Below the pieces are notes generated by a model, which made no database searches, was not told the DNA's origin, and saw only the letters and a list, made by a program, of their open reading frames with translations. Position numbers and translations under genes: made by a program. From Nocardiopsis sp. TSRI0078 (GTDB lineage: Bacteria; Actinomycetota; Actinomycetes; Streptosporangiales; Streptosporangiaceae), in assembly GCF_001905145.1 (NCBI RefSeq), contig NZ_LWLB01000012.1, forward strand, positions 496,001 through 560,000: a DNA stretch of 64,000 nt. The letters run 5' to 3'. This document shows positions 1 through 11,453 of this stretch, piece by piece (position 1 is the stretch's first letter; the number at the start of each line of letters is the position of its first letter).

Positions 1-1391
1 ACGAACGGGAAGGCGGCGACGTCGCCCAGGCCCAGGGAGGCCATCTGGAGGATGACCGAGGCCAGGTTGGTGCGCAGGATCTCGGGGTCGGTGTACTCGG
101 GGCGCGAGAGGAAGTCCTCCTCCGAGTACAGCCGGATGCAGATGCCCTCGGAGACGCGGCCGCAGCGGCCCTTGCGCTGGTTGGCGGAGGCCTGGGAGAT
201 CGCCTCGATGGGCAGGCGCTGCACCTTGGTGCGGTGGGAGTAGCGGGAGATGCGCGCGGTGCCCGGGTCGATGACGTACTTGATGCCGGGGACGGTCAGG
301 GAGGTCTCGGCGACGTTGGTGGCCAGGACGACGCGGCGCCCGCTGTGGGAGGACCACACGCGTCTTTGCTCGGCGACCGACAGCCGCGCGTAGAGCGGCA
401 GGATCTCCGTGTTCGGGAGCTTCTTCTTCTCCAGTGCCTCGGCGGTGTCGCGGATCTCGCGCTCACCGCTGAGGAAGACCAGCACGTCGCCGGGGGCCTC
501 GCGGCCGAGCTCGTCGACGGCGTCCAGGATGGCCTGGGTCTGGTCGCGGTCGGTGCCGCCTCCCGGGTTCTTCTCCTCCGGGTCGAGGATCTCCTCGGAG
601 ATGGGCCGGTAGCGGACCTCGACCGGGTAGGTGCGGCCCGAGACCTCGACGATGGGGGCGTCGTCGAAGTGGCGGGAGAAGCGCTCGGGGTCGATGGTGG
701 CCGAGGTGATGACGACCTTGAGGTCGGGGCGCTTGGGCAGCAGCTGCTTGAGGTAGCCGAGCAGGAAGTCGATGTTGAGGCTGCGCTCGTGGGCCTCGTC
801 GATGATGAGCGTGTCGTACTGGCGCAGCATGCGGTCGTGCTGGATCTCGGCGAGCAGGATGCCGTCGGTCATCAGCTTGACCAGCGTGCTGTCGCTGGAG
901 GAGTCGGTGAAGCGGACCTTGTAGCCGACGGTCTCGCCCAGCGGGGTACCGATCTCCTCGGCGATGCGCTCGGCGACCGTACGGGCGGCCAGGCGCCGGG
1001 GCTGGGTGTGGCCGACGGTGCCCATGACGCCGCGCCCCAGCTCCAGGCAGATCTTGGGCAGCTGGGTGGTCTTGCCGGAACCGGTCTCACCGGCGACGAT
1101 GACGACCTGGTTGTCGCGGATGGCCTCGGCGATGTCCTCGCGGCGGGCGCTGACCGGGAGCGACTCGGGGTAGGTGAGCTCCGGGACCGCCTCGCGGCGC
1201 ACGGCCACGCGCAGGGCGGCCTCGTCGATGTCCCCGGCGATCTGGGCGGTGACCGAGGCGCGGCGGCGCTCGTCGCGGATCTTGGCCAGACCGTCGATAC
1301 GCCGACGCAGCCGGTGGCGGTCCGAGGGCATGAGGTCGCGCAGCCGGGAGCGGAGTGTGTCCGCGGCGGGCGCGGGCGTGGTGGTGCTCAT
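1..1391 (-). CDS. hrpA: ATP-dependent DEAH-box helicase, HrpA type (C-terminus outside window)
   Basis: The first ~463 residues are present; the gene runs off the left edge. From the ATG at 1391 the protein shows Walker A GETGSGKT, the motif QPRRLAA, and DEAH inside IIDEAHERS, in the order and spacing of DEAH/RHA helicases. Bacterial HrpA proteins are long (about 1300 residues) ATP-driven RNA helicases acting on mRNA or stalled ribosomes; the rest of the family architecture cannot be checked here. No Shine-Dalgarno is visible before the ATG, and TACCCT lies shortly upstream, so a leaderless transcript is possible. It looks like a housekeeping gene and probably marks the outer edge of the PKS cluster. 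The family call is secure; the exact subfamily is inferred from the N-terminal part only. Confidence 0.9.
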   Translation of the reverse strand, partial: MSTTTPAPAADTLRSRLRDLMPSDRHRLRRRIDGLAKIRDERRRASVTAQIAGDIDEAALRVAVRREAVPELTYPESLPVSARREDIAEAIRDNQVVIVAGETGSGKTTQLPKICLELGRGVMGTVGHTQPRRLAARTVAERIAEEIGTPLGETVGYKVRFTDSSSDSTLVKLMTDGILLAEIQHDRMLRQYDTLIIDEAHERSLNIDFLLGYLKQLLPKRPDLKVVITSATIDPERFSRHFDDAPIVEVSGRTYPVEVRYRPISEEILDPEEKNPGGGTDRDQTQAILDAVDELGREAPGDVLVFLSGEREIRDTAEALEKKKLPNTEILPLYARLSVAEQRRVWSSHSGRRVVLATNVAETSLTVPGIKYVIDPGTARISRYSHRTKVQRLPIEAISQASANQRKGRCGRVSEGICIRLYSEEDFLSRPEYTDPEILRTNLASVILQMASLGLGDVAAFPF

Positions 1392-1811
1392 CAGTAGTCA
1401 AGGGTAGAAGGGGCGGCAACCGGTTTTCGCCGCCGGTACCGCGCCGACGCGGTGCGGCGCTCCGGCGCGTGCGGGGCCTGGGGCACGTACGGGCCAACGT
1501 CCGGCGGGCCCGGGTTGTTCCGGACACGGGCGCCCCGCGCGTTCTCCGCGGCCGCTCCCGGCGCCGCCCCTCCTGGGGGACAGCGGGCTCCCCGGAACGG
1601 AGCAGCGCGCTGCTGCCGGCCGCCGTGCACGAAGCGGTGAGCCCGGCTGAGCGGCCACCCGGGTCCGGACAGGGGCGGCACCGGCCCCGAGGGCGTCGTC
1701 GACGACCTGCTGGAGCCGCCGGCGGGCGCCGACGGGAAGCGGTGGGCGGGCGGGTCGGCGCCCCCGCCCGCCGCACGGCGGGGGCGCCTACGCGGAAACA
1801 CCGCCCGATCC
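1392..1811. other. Intergenic region, PKS 3' end to hrpA 5' end
   Basis: About 420 bases between the stop of the last PKS gene and the start of hrpA, both on the minus strand. It holds the hairpin at 1757-1788 and must contain the hrpA promoter. I see no convincing gene; reading frames here are open only because of GC bias and lack ribosome-binding sites or recognisable domains. Confidence 0.6.
1757..1788 (-). terminator. Hairpin terminator after the PKS operon
   Basis: Perfect 12-bp inverted repeat GGCGCCCCCGCC / GGCGGGGGCGCC with an 8-base loop, 24 bases past the PKS stop codon. No T-run follows, as is common for actinomycete terminators. Confidence 0.7.
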
Positions 1812-4800
1812 CTAACCCACGTACTTCTCCAGCCAGGCATGCACGGCCAGGGCCGTGTCCACGCCGTGCTCCTCCAACATGGTGATGTGGTCGCCTCCCA
1901 CGTCCACCGCGTCGTGCGGCAACGGCCAGTCGAACCGCCAGTCCTCGCCTCCGATCGGCTCGCCCCTGCCGTCGACCATCTGCTTCTGCGGGCGCACCGT
2001 CAGGGTCGGCACGGCGGTGGGAGAGGGCGTCCAGCGCTCGTACAGCTGGATGTAGCGTCCCATCGCGGTGACCCGTGTGCCGTCCATCAGCCCGAACCGG
2101 GTCTCCCGTTCCAGTACGCCGGCCTGGATGATGGGGAAGGCCGTGTGGTCGTTCGGCAGGGGCGTGTCCATCAGGACCACCGCTTCGGGCGCGTGCCCAC
2201 GGGCTTCCATCAGGACGGCGACGTCATGCGTCACCCACCCGCCGGAGGAGCGGCTGACCAGCACGTAGGGTTCGTCGCCGACGGCCTCGCGTACGGCCAG
2301 GGCCTGGACGGCCACGGCCGCCTCCGGAGTCCGCGGCAGCGGGTCGCCCGCGGTGAACCCGGGCTGGGGCAGGACCACCACCTCCCTCCGGTCCTGCAGG
2401 CCCGCGCCGAAGCGCGCGTACTCCTGGAGGCCCGAGACCATGACCAGGGACGGCAGGCACACAAGACGGGGGCGCGCCGGTCCACGCGCGACGGTGATCG
2501 GGCGCGCCCGGGCACCGAAGTCCTCCGGTCCGCCGAAGAGGGGACGCAGGTGGGCCGCGGCCTGGACCATGCGGATTCCGTCGCCGATCCGGCCCTGGCG
2601 GCACGACTCGCGAAACAGCGGCACCGCGCCCTCCAGCGGATCGGTTCCGGACGGGGCCGCGACGGCGGCCGGGGAGGAGCCGTGCGCGGGCAGTTCGTCG
2701 AGCAGGTGGCGTGCCAGGCCGACCGGTGTGGGATGGGCCAGCACCACGGACGGGGACAGCCGCAGCCCCGTGGCCGCGCGCAGCTCGTTGCGCAGCTCGA
2801 CGGCGGTGAGGGAGTCCAGGCCGATCTCCAGGAAGTTCTGGTCGGGGTCGAGCCGTTCGCCCCCGGGCCTGCCCAGCACCTCCGCGGTGCGTGTGCTCAC
2901 CAGCTCCAGCAGCATGCTCTCCCGTTCCTCGGCGCCGGCGGCCGCCAGTGCGTCGGCCAACCCCGGACCGGCGGCCGCGCCCGTGGCCGAGGCGCGGCGC
3001 CGGGGCGGCCGGACCAACGACCGGAACAGCGGCGGCAGTTGACCGGTGCGGGCGGCGCGGGAGCGCATGCCCTCCAGGTCCAGCGGCAGCGGTACCAGGT
3101 GGGGTTCCTCACAGGCCAGGGCGGCGTCCAGCAGGTCCAGACCCTCCTCCTCGGTCAGCGTCCTGGCCATGCCCAGGCGGCGCAGCCGTGAGATGTCGGC
3201 CTCCTCCAAGTGGGAGGCCATCTCTCCGAGGGTTCCCCACAGGCCCCACGACAGCGAGTGGGCCGCCAGGCCGCGGGAGCGCCGGTGGTGGGCCAGGGCG
3301 TCGAGGAAGGCGTTGGCCGCCGCGTAGTTGGCCTGGCCGGGGCTGCCCAGTACGCCCGCCGCCGAGGAGAAGAGCACGAACGCGGACAGGTCCAGGTGCT
3401 CGGTCAACCGGTGCAGGTGGTGGGCGGCGTCGACCTTGGGCCGCAGGACACCGTCCATGCGCTCGGGTGTGAGTGCGGTGAGTACGCCGTCGTCGAGGGT
3501 TCCGGCGATGTGCACCACGGCGCGCAGGGGCCGTTCGGCGGGTACGGCGTCGATGACGGCGGCCAGAGCGTCGGCGTCGGCCGCGTCGCAGGCCGCGAAG
3601 GAGACCCGCGCACCGAGGGCCGCCAGTTCCCCGGCGAGCTCGCCGGCTCCGGGTGCCTCCCCTCCCCGGCGGCTGAGCAGCAGCAGGTCGCGGGCGCCGT
3701 GGCGCTCGACCACGCGGCGGGCGACCGCGGAGCCGAGCACGCCTGTCGCACCGGTGATCAGCACCGTACCGTCGCCGATGTCGGCGGAGGCGGGCTCCTC
3801 CGGCACCGCGGCGCGTGTGAGGCGGGGTGCGTGCGCGGTGGCCCCACGCAGCGCGACCTGCGGCTCACCGGAGGCCAGGGCCCGGGTGAGCACGGCGGCG
3901 GCGGTGTCGGAGCCGTCCAGGTCCACCAGTCCGAACCGTTCGGGCTGCTCGGTCTGGGCGGTGCGCAGCATGCCCCACAGCGGGGCGTGGACCAGGTCGG
4001 TGACGTCCTCACCGGGGCTCACCGCGACCGCTCCCCGGGTGACGACGACGAGCCGGTGGTCGTCCGTGGCATCGTCGTCGATCCACTCCTGGAGCAGGGC
4101 CAGAGCCCGGTGCAGCCCTGCGGAGGCGGCCTCGGGGATGTCCGGGCCCGGGTCCGCGGGCCCCTCCCCGCCCGCCTCCGCCCGTGGCGTATCCGCTCCG
4201 GGGACCGGCGGGGCGAAGGGCGCCAGGACCGTGACCTCCCCGGGCAGCTCGCGGAGCTGTTCCAGACCGGTGAGGGGGTGCACCACGGTGCCGGCACGGG
4301 CGAGCGCCTCGGTCATGCCGGTGGTGTCCGGCCCCAGGACGGCGAGGGCGGGGGCCGCGGCGGCCTCGGGAAGGTCCAGGGCGGACCAGCCCAGGGCGTA
4401 CAGCTCACGGGTCCGGGACCGGCTCGCCTCGGCCTCCACGCGCGCGACGTCGACGGGGCGCACGGCCAGAGCCTCGGCGGTCAGGACGGGATGCCCGGCC
4501 GGGTCGGTCATGGTCAGCGCGTACTCGTCGGGTCCGACGGGGCGGGCGTGCACGCGCAGGGCGCCGGCTCCGGCGGCGTGCAGGCGCACCCCGGTCCATG
4601 CGAAGGGCAGCCGCACCCGGCCGCCGCCCCGGGGACCGGTCAGGGCGATGGCGTGCTGGGCGGCGTCCAGCAGCGCGGGGTGCAGACCGAAGGCGTCGGC
4701 TTCCTCGCGGCGGCCCCGGGGCAGGCGCACGTCGGCCCACACCTCGTCTCCGTGGCTCCAGGCGGCCTGCAGCCCCTGGAAGGCGGGCCCGTAGCCGTAG

Positions 4801-7800
4801 CCGTCCCGGGCCAGGTCGGGGTAGAGGCCGTCGACGGGGAGCGCCTCGGCGCCCGGTGGGGGTTCGGTCGCGGCGGTGACGGGGGGAGCGGCGTCGGCGG
4901 TGAGCACGCCCTCGGCGTGCAGGGTCCACTCGCCGGGCTGGTCGGCGGGGCGCGCGTACACGCGGACGGTGCGCCGTCCGGACTCGCCGGTTCCGGACAG
5001 CCGCACCTGGATCCGTGTGTCGGTGCCGGGTCGCAGGACCAGCGGGGCGTGCAGGGTCAGCTCGGACACCGACGGCCGGCCCGCGTACTCGGCGGCGTGC
5101 AGGACCAGGTCCAGGTGGGCGGCACCGGGCAGGAGCACCGTGCCGCCCACCGCGTGGTCGGCGAGCCAGGGGAAGGCGCGCAGGGACAGCTGCCCGGTGA
5201 ACAGGTGGCCGCCTCCGTCGGGCAGGTCCACGGCCGCGCCCAGGAACGGGTGTCCGGACGTGTCGGCCCCGGCACCCGACACGTCGGTGGTACGGCCGGG
5301 GGCCTGCCAGTACCGGTCCCGCTGGAAGGCGTAGGTGGGCAGGTCCACGGTCCTCGGCGTGTGGGGGGCGTGGGCGCGCGTCCAGTCCACGGCCACGCCG
5401 CTCACGTGGGCCCTGGCCAGCGCGGTGAGGAAGTGCCCGTAGTCGCCCTCCTCCCTGCGCAGGGTGTGCAGGACCGCACTGGCCTCGTCCCCCTCCGCCT
5501 CCAGGGTCTGCTGTATGCCGTAAGCGGTCACCGGATGGCTGCTGACCTCGACGAACGCGGAGAACCCGGCGTCGTGCAGGGCACGCACGGCCGGCTCGAA
5601 GAGCACGGTCTGACGCAGATTGCGGTACCAGTAGCCGGCGTCCAGGGCGGTGCCGTCGATGCGCCCGCCGGTGACGGTGGAGTAGAGCGGGACGCGGGCG
5701 GGGCGGGGGCGGATGCCGGCGAGCGCGGCGAGCAGGTCCTCGCGCAGCTCCTCCACCTGTGACGTGTGCCCGGCGACGCCGTCGACGACGCGGTGCGTCC
5801 TGATCCCCTCGGCCTCGCAGGCGTCGGCCGCCTCGGCGACGGCTTCGCGGTCGCCGGCCACGACCACGCTCTCGGGGCCGTTGACGACGGCGATGGACAC
5901 CCGGCCCTTCCAGGGTTCGATGCGTGCGGCCGCCTTGTCGGGGGACAGTGCCATGGTGGCCATGGCCCCCCGGCCGACCAGCGAGGTGAACAGGCGGCTG
6001 CGGGTGGTGATGATGAGCGCGGCGTCCTCCAGGCTGAGGGCGCCGGCCACGTACGCGGCGGCGATCTCCCCCTGGGAGTGGCCGACGAGCGCGGAGGGGC
6101 GCAGCCCGTGCGCCTGCCACAGGTCGGCGAGGGCGACCATCACGGCGAACAGCACCGGCTGGACCACGTCGATGCGGTCCAGGCCGGGGGACCCGGGCTC
6201 GCCGCGCAGTACCGACGACAGCGTCCAGTCCACATGGGGAGCGAACGCCTTCTCGCACTGGTCGATGCATTCGGCGAACTCCGGAACGGTGTCCATCAGG
6301 GACACGGCCATACCGGCCCACTGCGACCCCTGCCCGGGGAAGACCAGGGCGGTCTTGGCCTGTTCGCGCACGCGCCCGCGCACGACGGCGTCGGTGTCAC
6401 GGCCCTCGGCCAGTGCCCGCAGGGCGTCGCGGAAACCGTCGTTGTCGGAGGCCAGGACCACCGCGCGGTCGGACAGGACGGCGCGTGCGGTGGCCAGTGT
6501 GTGCCCCACGTCGGCGGGCGCCAGGTCGGGGTGGGCCTCCAGGTGGTCGGCGAGCCGGCCGGCCTGGGCCGCCAGCGCCGCGGTGCCGCGCGCCGAGACG
6601 GGCCAGGGCACCAGGGCGCCGGCCGCGGGCGGTGCCGCGGCGTCCGGATCGGGGAGCGGTTCCCTCGGGGGCGCCTCCTCCAGCACGGCGTGGGCGTTGG
6701 TGCCGCTCATCCCGAAGGAGGAGACGGCGCCCCGCCTCGGGCGGTCCTGCCTGCGCGGCCAGGCCAGGGCCTCGGTGAGTGGGGCCACGGTCCCGGACGA
6801 CCAGTCCACCCGGGGCGTGGGCTCCCTCAGGTGCAGGGTGCGGGGCAGCCTCTCGTTGCGCAGTGACAGCACCATCTTGATGACGCCGGAGACTCCGGCC
6901 GCGGCGACGGTGTGACCGATGTTGGACTTGAGCGAGCCCAGCCGCAGCGGGTCGTCGGGGGTGCGCGCCCGCCCGTAGGTGGCGATGAGCGCCTCGGCCT
7001 CGATGGGATCTCCCAGGGCCGTGCCGGTGCCGTGGGCCTCGACGGCGTCGACCTGGTCGGCGGTGATCCCGGCGGCTTCCAGGGCCTGCTGGATGACCCT
7101 GCGCTGGGCCGAGCCGTTGGGCGCGGTGAGCCCGCTGCTGGCACCGTCCTGGTTGACGGCCACGCCGCGTACCAGTGCCAGGACGGGGCGTCCGTGGCGC
7201 CTGGCGTCGGAGAGGCGCTCCACCAGCAGCACGCCGCAGCCCTCGCTCCAGCCGGTACCGTCGGCGCCGGCGTCGAAGGCCTTGCTGCGCCCGTCCGGCG
7301 ACAGCGCGCGCTGCCCGCTGAGGCCGGCGAACACGGCGGGGTCGGTGACCACGCTGACACCGCCGACCACGGCTCGGTCGCACTCGCGGGCGCGCAGTGC
7401 GGCCACGGCCCCGTGCAGCGCGGTCAGGGAGGAGGAGCACGCGGTGTCGTAGCTGACCGCCGGACCCTCCAGCCCGAGGGTGTAGGAGATCCGGCCCGCG
7501 GCGACGCTGGGGGCCGTGCCCGTGACCAGGTGGCCCTCGCTGCCGTCGGTGGCGTCCACGGCGCGTGGGCCGTAGGGGACGGCGACCACGCCGACGAACA
7601 CGCCGGTGCGGGTGCCGCGCAGGGTGGTGGGGTCGGTGCCGGAGCGTTCGACCGCCTCCCATGAGCACTCCAGCAGCAGCCGCTGCTGGGGGTCCATGGC
7701 CTGCGCCTCCTTGGGGGAGATCCCGAAGAAGGCGGCGTCGAAGCCGGCCGGGTCGTCGAGGAAGGAGGCCTTGCGCGTGTAGCTGCGGCCGGGCTGGTCG

Positions 7801-8072
7801 GGATCGTCGTCGAACAGTCCGTCCAGGTCCCACCCCCGGTCCTCGGGGAAGGCCGACGCGGTGTCGCGTTCGGCGAGCAGCAGCTCCCACAGGTCTTCGG
7901 GGGACTGGACGCCGCCGGGATAGCGGCAGCTCATGGCGGTGATCGCGATTGGTTCGGTGGCGGCCTCGGCCAAACGCCGGTTCTGCTCGCGCAGGCGCTC
8001 GTTGTCCTTGATGGAGTCACGCAGCGCCCGGACCACCCGTTCGTCCGGGCGGCCTTGTTCCGTGTTGTGCAT
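1812..8072 (-). CDS. Type I PKS, final module KS-AT-DH-KR-ACP-TE
   Basis: A 2086-residue protein performing the last chain extension and release. N-terminal coiled-coil docking segment (to ~35), KS with DTACSSS (Cys ~211) and EAHGTGT, AT with GHSQG (~666), DH with [10 protein letters not shown] (~974) and a DAAQH pair (~1139), B-type KR (GATGVLG ~1440, AGTLDD ~1524), ACP with GLDSL (~1752), and TE (~1850-2086). The AT carries RIDVVQ and VAGH where methylmalonyl enzymes have YASH and malonyl enzymes HAFH; VAGH is associated with ethylmalonyl-CoA, and a CCR gene lies at 25955-27199. The TE nucleophile elbow is SRSSGG instead of GHSxG, with the Asp in VVLMDT and His in GGDHITML kept. The ATG at 8072 has AAGGA upstream and lies 18 bases after the preceding PKS gene. 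Confidence 0.95.
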   Translation of the reverse strand: MHNTEQGRPDERVVRALRDSIKDNERLREQNRRLAEAATEPIAITAMSCRYPGGVQSPEDLWELLLAERDTASAFPEDRGWDLDGLFDDDPDQPGRSYTRKASFLDDPAGFDAAFFGISPKEAQAMDPQQRLLLECSWEAVERSGTDPTTLRGTRTGVFVGVVAVPYGPRAVDATDGSEGHLVTGTAPSVAAGRISYTLGLEGPAVSYDTACSSSLTALHGAVAALRARECDRAVVGGVSVVTDPAVFAGLSGQRALSPDGRSKAFDAGADGTGWSEGCGVLLVERLSDARRHGRPVLALVRGVAVNQDGASSGLTAPNGSAQRRVIQQALEAAGITADQVDAVEAHGTGTALGDPIEAEALIATYGRARTPDDPLRLGSLKSNIGHTVAAAGVSGVIKMVLSLRNERLPRTLHLREPTPRVDWSSGTVAPLTEALAWPRRQDRPRRGAVSSFGMSGTNAHAVLEEAPPREPLPDPDAAAPPAAGALVPWPVSARGTAALAAQAGRLADHLEAHPDLAPADVGHTLATARAVLSDRAVVLASDNDGFRDALRALAEGRDTDAVVRGRVREQAKTALVFPGQGSQWAGMAVSLMDTVPEFAECIDQCEKAFAPHVDWTLSSVLRGEPGSPGLDRIDVVQPVLFAVMVALADLWQAHGLRPSALVGHSQGEIAAAYVAGALSLEDAALIITTRSRLFTSLVGRGAMATMALSPDKAAARIEPWKGRVSIAVVNGPESVVVAGDREAVAEAADACEAEGIRTHRVVDGVAGHTSQVEELREDLLAALAGIRPRPARVPLYSTVTGGRIDGTALDAGYWYRNLRQTVLFEPAVRALHDAGFSAFVEVSSHPVTAYGIQQTLEAEGDEASAVLHTLRREEGDYGHFLTALARAHVSGVAVDWTRAHAPHTPRTVDLPTYAFQRDRYWQAPGRTTDVSGAGADTSGHPFLGAAVDLPDGGGHLFTGQLSLRAFPWLADHAVGGTVLLPGAAHLDLVLHAAEYAGRPSVSELTLHAPLVLRPGTDTRIQVRLSGTGESGRRTVRVYARPADQPGEWTLHAEGVLTADAAPPVTAATEPPPGAEALPVDGLYPDLARDGYGYGPAFQGLQAAWSHGDEVWADVRLPRGRREEADAFGLHPALLDAAQHAIALTGPRGGGRVRLPFAWTGVRLHAAGAGALRVHARPVGPDEYALTMTDPAGHPVLTAEALAVRPVDVARVEAEASRSRTRELYALGWSALDLPEAAAAPALAVLGPDTTGMTEALARAGTVVHPLTGLEQLRELPGEVTVLAPFAPPVPGADTPRAEAGGEGPADPGPDIPEAASAGLHRALALLQEWIDDDATDDHRLVVVTRGAVAVSPGEDVTDLVHAPLWGMLRTAQTEQPERFGLVDLDGSDTAAAVLTRALASGEPQVALRGATAHAPRLTRAAVPEEPASADIGDGTVLITGATGVLGSAVARRVVERHGARDLLLLSRRGGEAPGAGELAGELAALGARVSFAACDAADADALAAVIDAVPAERPLRAVVHIAGTLDDGVLTALTPERMDGVLRPKVDAAHHLHRLTEHLDLSAFVLFSSAAGVLGSPGQANYAAANAFLDALAHHRRSRGLAAHSLSWGLWGTLGEMASHLEEADISRLRRLGMARTLTEEEGLDLLDAALACEEPHLVPLPLDLEGMRSRAARTGQLPPLFRSLVRPPRRRASATGAAAGPGLADALAAAGAEERESMLLELVSTRTAEVLGRPGGERLDPDQNFLEIGLDSLTAVELRNELRAATGLRLSPSVVLAHPTPVGLARHLLDELPAHGSSPAAVAAPSGTDPLEGAVPLFRESCRQGRIGDGIRMVQAAAHLRPLFGGPEDFGARARPITVARGPARPRLVCLPSLVMVSGLQEYARFGAGLQDRREVVVLPQPGFTAGDPLPRTPEAAVAVQALAVREAVGDEPYVLVSRSSGGWVTHDVAVLMEARGHAPEAVVLMDTPLPNDHTAFPIIQAGVLERETRFGLMDGTRVTAMGRYIQLYERWTPSPTAVPTLTVRPQKQMVDGRGEPIGGEDWRFDWPLPHDAVDVGGDHITMLEEHGVDTALAVHAWLEKYVG

Positions 8073-8090
8073 CAGTGTCCTTCGATCGCT

Positions 8091-11000
8091 CTAGTCTCGG
8101 CCGTACACCATGCGCATGAGGTCGTCGACGCCCATGGCGTCCACGTCTTCGGCGGTGGAGGCTTCGCCGGGACCGGTGTCGGCCGCCTCGGCCGTGTCCA
8201 GAGCGAGCAGGGCCTCCAGCAGTCCGGCCTCACGGAGCCGGTCGACGGGGATCCGGGCCAGCGTGGCGCGGACACGCTCGTCGTCGGCCGCTCCCGCCTC
8301 CGGTCCGGGATTCCCGGGGGCCAGTTCCACGCTCAGGTGGGCGGCCAGGGTCCGCGGGTCGGGGTGGTCGAACACGGTCGTGGCCGATACCTCCAGGCCG
8401 GTCGCTCCACTGAGCCGGGTACCCAGGCGGACCGCGCCGAGCGAGTCCAGGCCCATCTCCAGGAAGCCCTGGTCGGCGGGTACGTCACGGAGCGAGGCGT
8501 GGCCGAGCAGGACGGCGGCCTCCCCGCGCACCAGGTCCAGCAGGACCTCGGCGCGCTCGCGGTCCTCCAGCGCGGCCAGGTCGGCGCGTGAGACGGAGGC
8601 GGCGGGTGGTGCGTCCGCCGCCGCCACGGCTCCGGTCTCGACCACGACGCGGCGCCCGTCCCCGGCCGGGGGGCTCATCCAGTAGCGCTCTCGCTGGAAG
8701 GCGTAGGTGGGCAGCGCGATCGTCTCCGAGGGAGGCAGGTAAGCCTCCCAGGCCACGTGCGTGCCCCGGACGTGCAGGGCGGCCAGCCCCGCGGCGAACT
8801 CGTGGGACTCGGCGCGGCCGCCGCCGAGCAGGGCGGTGGCTTCCGCTCCGCGGTCACCGGCCAGGCAGGTGTCGATCATGGAGCTGAGCACGCCGCCGGG
8901 CCCGACCTCCACGAACTCGGTGACCCCGACCTGGCGCAGGTGGGCGACGCCGTCCGCGAAGCGGACCGCCTCGCGCGCGTGCCGCACCCAGTAGCCGGGC
9001 TCACGAATCTCCTCCCCGGCGCGGGTACCGGTCAGGTTGGACACCAGGGCTCTGGTGGGCCGGTGGTAGGAGACCCGCCCGGCCGCCTCGGCGAAGGCGT
9101 CGAGCATGGGGTCCATGAGCGGGGAGTGGAAGGCCCGGGAGACCGCCAGGCGCTTGGTGCGGCGCCCCCGCCGGGCGAAGCGTGCGGCCAGCCCGGTCAC
9201 GGTCTCCTCGTCCCCGGACAGCACGACGCCGTCGGGTGCGTTGACCGCCGCGAGCGAGGCCCGGCCACCGGAGTCGGCGACCGCTTGGCGCGCCTCCTCC
9301 TCGGAGGCCTGCACCGCGACCATCGCTCCCCCTTCGGGCAGGTCCTGCATGAGCGCACCCCGCGCGGCGACCAGGGCCGCGGCGTCCTCCAGCGTGAACA
9401 CGCCCGCCACGTGCGCGGCGGCCAGTTCGCCAACGGAGTGGCCGATGAGGTGGTCGGGCACCACCCCCAGGGACTCGAGCAGCCGCACCACGGCCACCTC
9501 GACCGCGAACACCCCGGCCTGGGTGTAGAGGGTCTGGTCGAGCAGAGCCGCCTGGTCGGTGCCCTCCTCCGCCCACATCACCGAACGCAGCGGGTGCGGC
9601 AGGTGACGGTCGAGCACGCCGGTCACCTCGTCGAGGGCGCGGGCGAAGACCGGGTGGGTCTCGTACAGGTCGCGACCCATGCCCGGGCGCTGGGAGCCCT
9701 GGCCGGAGAAGACGAACGCGACGGAGCCGCCCGGTTCCGCGCGCCCGCGCACCAGGGCGGGGTCGGACCGCCCCTCGGCCAGAGCGCCCAGAGCGAGGGT
9801 GAGGCCGTCGGCGTCCGAGGCCAGCACGACGGCACGGTCCTCCAGGCGGGTCCGGGTGGTGGCCAGGGACCGGGCCGCGGCGGTCAGGACGCGGCGGTCC
9901 TCGGAGGCGCCGGCCGCGGGTCCACCGGGTGACAGGTGCTCGCGCAGGCGGGCGGCCTGGCTCCGCAGGGCCGCATCGCCGCGCGCGGAGACCACGAACG
10001 GCAGTGTCCGGGGACTCGGCGCGGGAACCGCCTCGTCCCCCTCCGGAGGCTCGGTGTGCCCGACCGTTCCGGTCGACGGTGCCTCAAGGACGACGTGGGC
10101 GTTGGTTCCGCTGATCCCGAAGGAGGACACCGCCATCCGGCCGGGGCGCTCCGCAGCGGGCAGGGCGGTGGCCCTGGAGACGACGCGGACGGCGTCGTCG
10201 TCCCACTCCACGTGCGGGGAGGGCCGGTCCGCGTGCAGGGTGGGCGCGACGGTCCCGTGTTCCAGGGACTGCACCGCCTTGATGATCCCGGCCACCCCGG
10301 CGGCGGCCTGGGTGTGGCCGATGTTGGACTTGAGCGAACCCAGCAGCAGCGGGTGTTTGCGCGCGCTGCCGTAGGCCTCGATGAGCGCCTGGGCCTCGAT
10401 GGGGTCGCCCAGGCTGGTACCGGTGCCGTGCGCCTCCACCGCGTCGACTCCGTCCGGGGAGATCCCGGCGTCGTGCAGCGCGGACCGGATCACCCTGACC
10501 TGGGACGGGCCGTTGGGCGCGGTGAGTCCGTTGGAGGCGCCGTCCTGGTTGACCGCGCTGCCCCGGACCACGGCGAGCACCCGGTGCCCCTTGCGGCGTG
10601 CGTCGGACAGGCGCTCCAGGACCAGGGCGCCCGCGCCCTCGGAGAACCCCGTGCCGTCGGCGCCCGCTCCGAAGGCGCGGCAGCGGCCGTCGGAGGACAG
10701 CCCCTGTTTGCGGGTGAACTCGGCGAGCACGCCGGGGGTCCCCATGACGGTGGCGCCACCGACCAGCGCCAGGGAGCACTCCCGTTCGCGCAGGGCGCGC
10801 ACCGCCAGGTGCAGGGCGACCAGAGAGGAGGAGCAGGCGGTGTCGACGGTCAGGGCAGGGCCCGAGAGCCCCAGGGTGTAGGCGATACGGCCGGAGGCCA
10901 CACTGGGCATGGTCCCGGTCAGCAGGTGCCCCTCCTCGGGCGCCTCGGACAGACGGGGACCGTACTCGGTGGGCATCAGCCCCACGTAGACGCCGGTGGA

Positions 11001-11453
11001 CGTCCCCGCCAGGGCCGAGGGGTCGATCCCCGCGCGTTCGAGGGCCTCCCAGGTGACCTCCAGCAGCAGCCGCTGCTGGGGGTCCATGGCGGCGGCCTCC
11101 TTCGGGGAGATCCCGAAGAACACGGCGTCGAAGTCGGCGGCGCCCTCCAGGAAGCCGCCCTGGGACATGGCGGACAAGGGGTCGGAACCGCCGAGGACGG
11201 TGTCCAGGTCCCAGCCCCGGTCCTCGGGGAAGGGGCCGACGGCGTCGGTCCCCTCCATCACCAGGTTCCACAGCGCTTCCGGGGAGTCCGCTCCTCCGGG
11301 CAGCCTGCACCCCATCCCCACGATGGCGACGGGGTCGGACCTGTGGTCCAGTTCCCGGTTGCGGCCGCGCAGGCGCTCGTTCTCCTTGAGCGCGGAGCGC
11401 AGGGCCGCGACGAGTTTGGCGTTCTGGGGGTCCTGGGAATTAGCGGTAGCCAT
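8091..11453 (-). CDS. Type I PKS, extension module KS-AT-ACP
   Basis: A 1120-residue single-module PKS with no reductive domains, so it should leave a beta-keto group. Order: coiled-coil docking segment (~10-35), KS with DTACSSS (Cys ~206), EAHGTGT and KSNIGH, AT with GHSVG (~674) and RAFH (~775), ACP with GLDSL (~1003), and a C-terminal docking tail. GHSVG, QTLYTQ and the HAFH-like RAFH point to malonyl-CoA. The ATG at 11453 is chosen over an upstream start at 11474 because AGGAGA precedes it and it overlaps the preceding gene's stop by 14 bases, the arrangement expected for translational coupling. The next PKS gene starts 18 bases downstream. Domain calls are firm; extender choice is a motif-based inference. 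Confidence 0.95.
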   Translation of the reverse strand: MATANSQDPQNAKLVAALRSALKENERLRGRNRELDHRSDPVAIVGMGCRLPGGADSPEALWNLVMEGTDAVGPFPEDRGWDLDTVLGGSDPLSAMSQGGFLEGAADFDAVFFGISPKEAAAMDPQQRLLLEVTWEALERAGIDPSALAGTSTGVYVGLMPTEYGPRLSEAPEEGHLLTGTMPSVASGRIAYTLGLSGPALTVDTACSSSLVALHLAVRALRERECSLALVGGATVMGTPGVLAEFTRKQGLSSDGRCRAFGAGADGTGFSEGAGALVLERLSDARRKGHRVLAVVRGSAVNQDGASNGLTAPNGPSQVRVIRSALHDAGISPDGVDAVEAHGTGTSLGDPIEAQALIEAYGSARKHPLLLGSLKSNIGHTQAAAGVAGIIKAVQSLEHGTVAPTLHADRPSPHVEWDDDAVRVVSRATALPAAERPGRMAVSSFGISGTNAHVVLEAPSTGTVGHTEPPEGDEAVPAPSPRTLPFVVSARGDAALRSQAARLREHLSPGGPAAGASEDRRVLTAAARSLATTRTRLEDRAVVLASDADGLTLALGALAEGRSDPALVRGRAEPGGSVAFVFSGQGSQRPGMGRDLYETHPVFARALDEVTGVLDRHLPHPLRSVMWAEEGTDQAALLDQTLYTQAGVFAVEVAVVRLLESLGVVPDHLIGHSVGELAAAHVAGVFTLEDAAALVAARGALMQDLPEGGAMVAVQASEEEARQAVADSGGRASLAAVNAPDGVVLSGDEETVTGLAARFARRGRRTKRLAVSRAFHSPLMDPMLDAFAEAAGRVSYHRPTRALVSNLTGTRAGEEIREPGYWVRHAREAVRFADGVAHLRQVGVTEFVEVGPGGVLSSMIDTCLAGDRGAEATALLGGGRAESHEFAAGLAALHVRGTHVAWEAYLPPSETIALPTYAFQRERYWMSPPAGDGRRVVVETGAVAAADAPPAASVSRADLAALEDRERAEVLLDLVRGEAAVLLGHASLRDVPADQGFLEMGLDSLGAVRLGTRLSGATGLEVSATTVFDHPDPRTLAAHLSVELAPGNPGPEAGAADDERVRATLARIPVDRLREAGLLEALLALDTAEAADTGPGEASTAEDVDAMGVDDLMRMVYGRD

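Noticed and set aside
1392..1811. Small genes between the PKS and hrpA
   Set aside because: Frames on both strands overlap one another, are Arg/Pro/Ala-rich and lack start signals.
3210..5762. Long open frame (about 850 codons) on the plus strand
   Set aside because: It lies antisense to the PKS and reads as low-complexity Gly/Gln/Val/Arg sequence, a shadow of GC-biased codons; no ribosome-binding site or domain.
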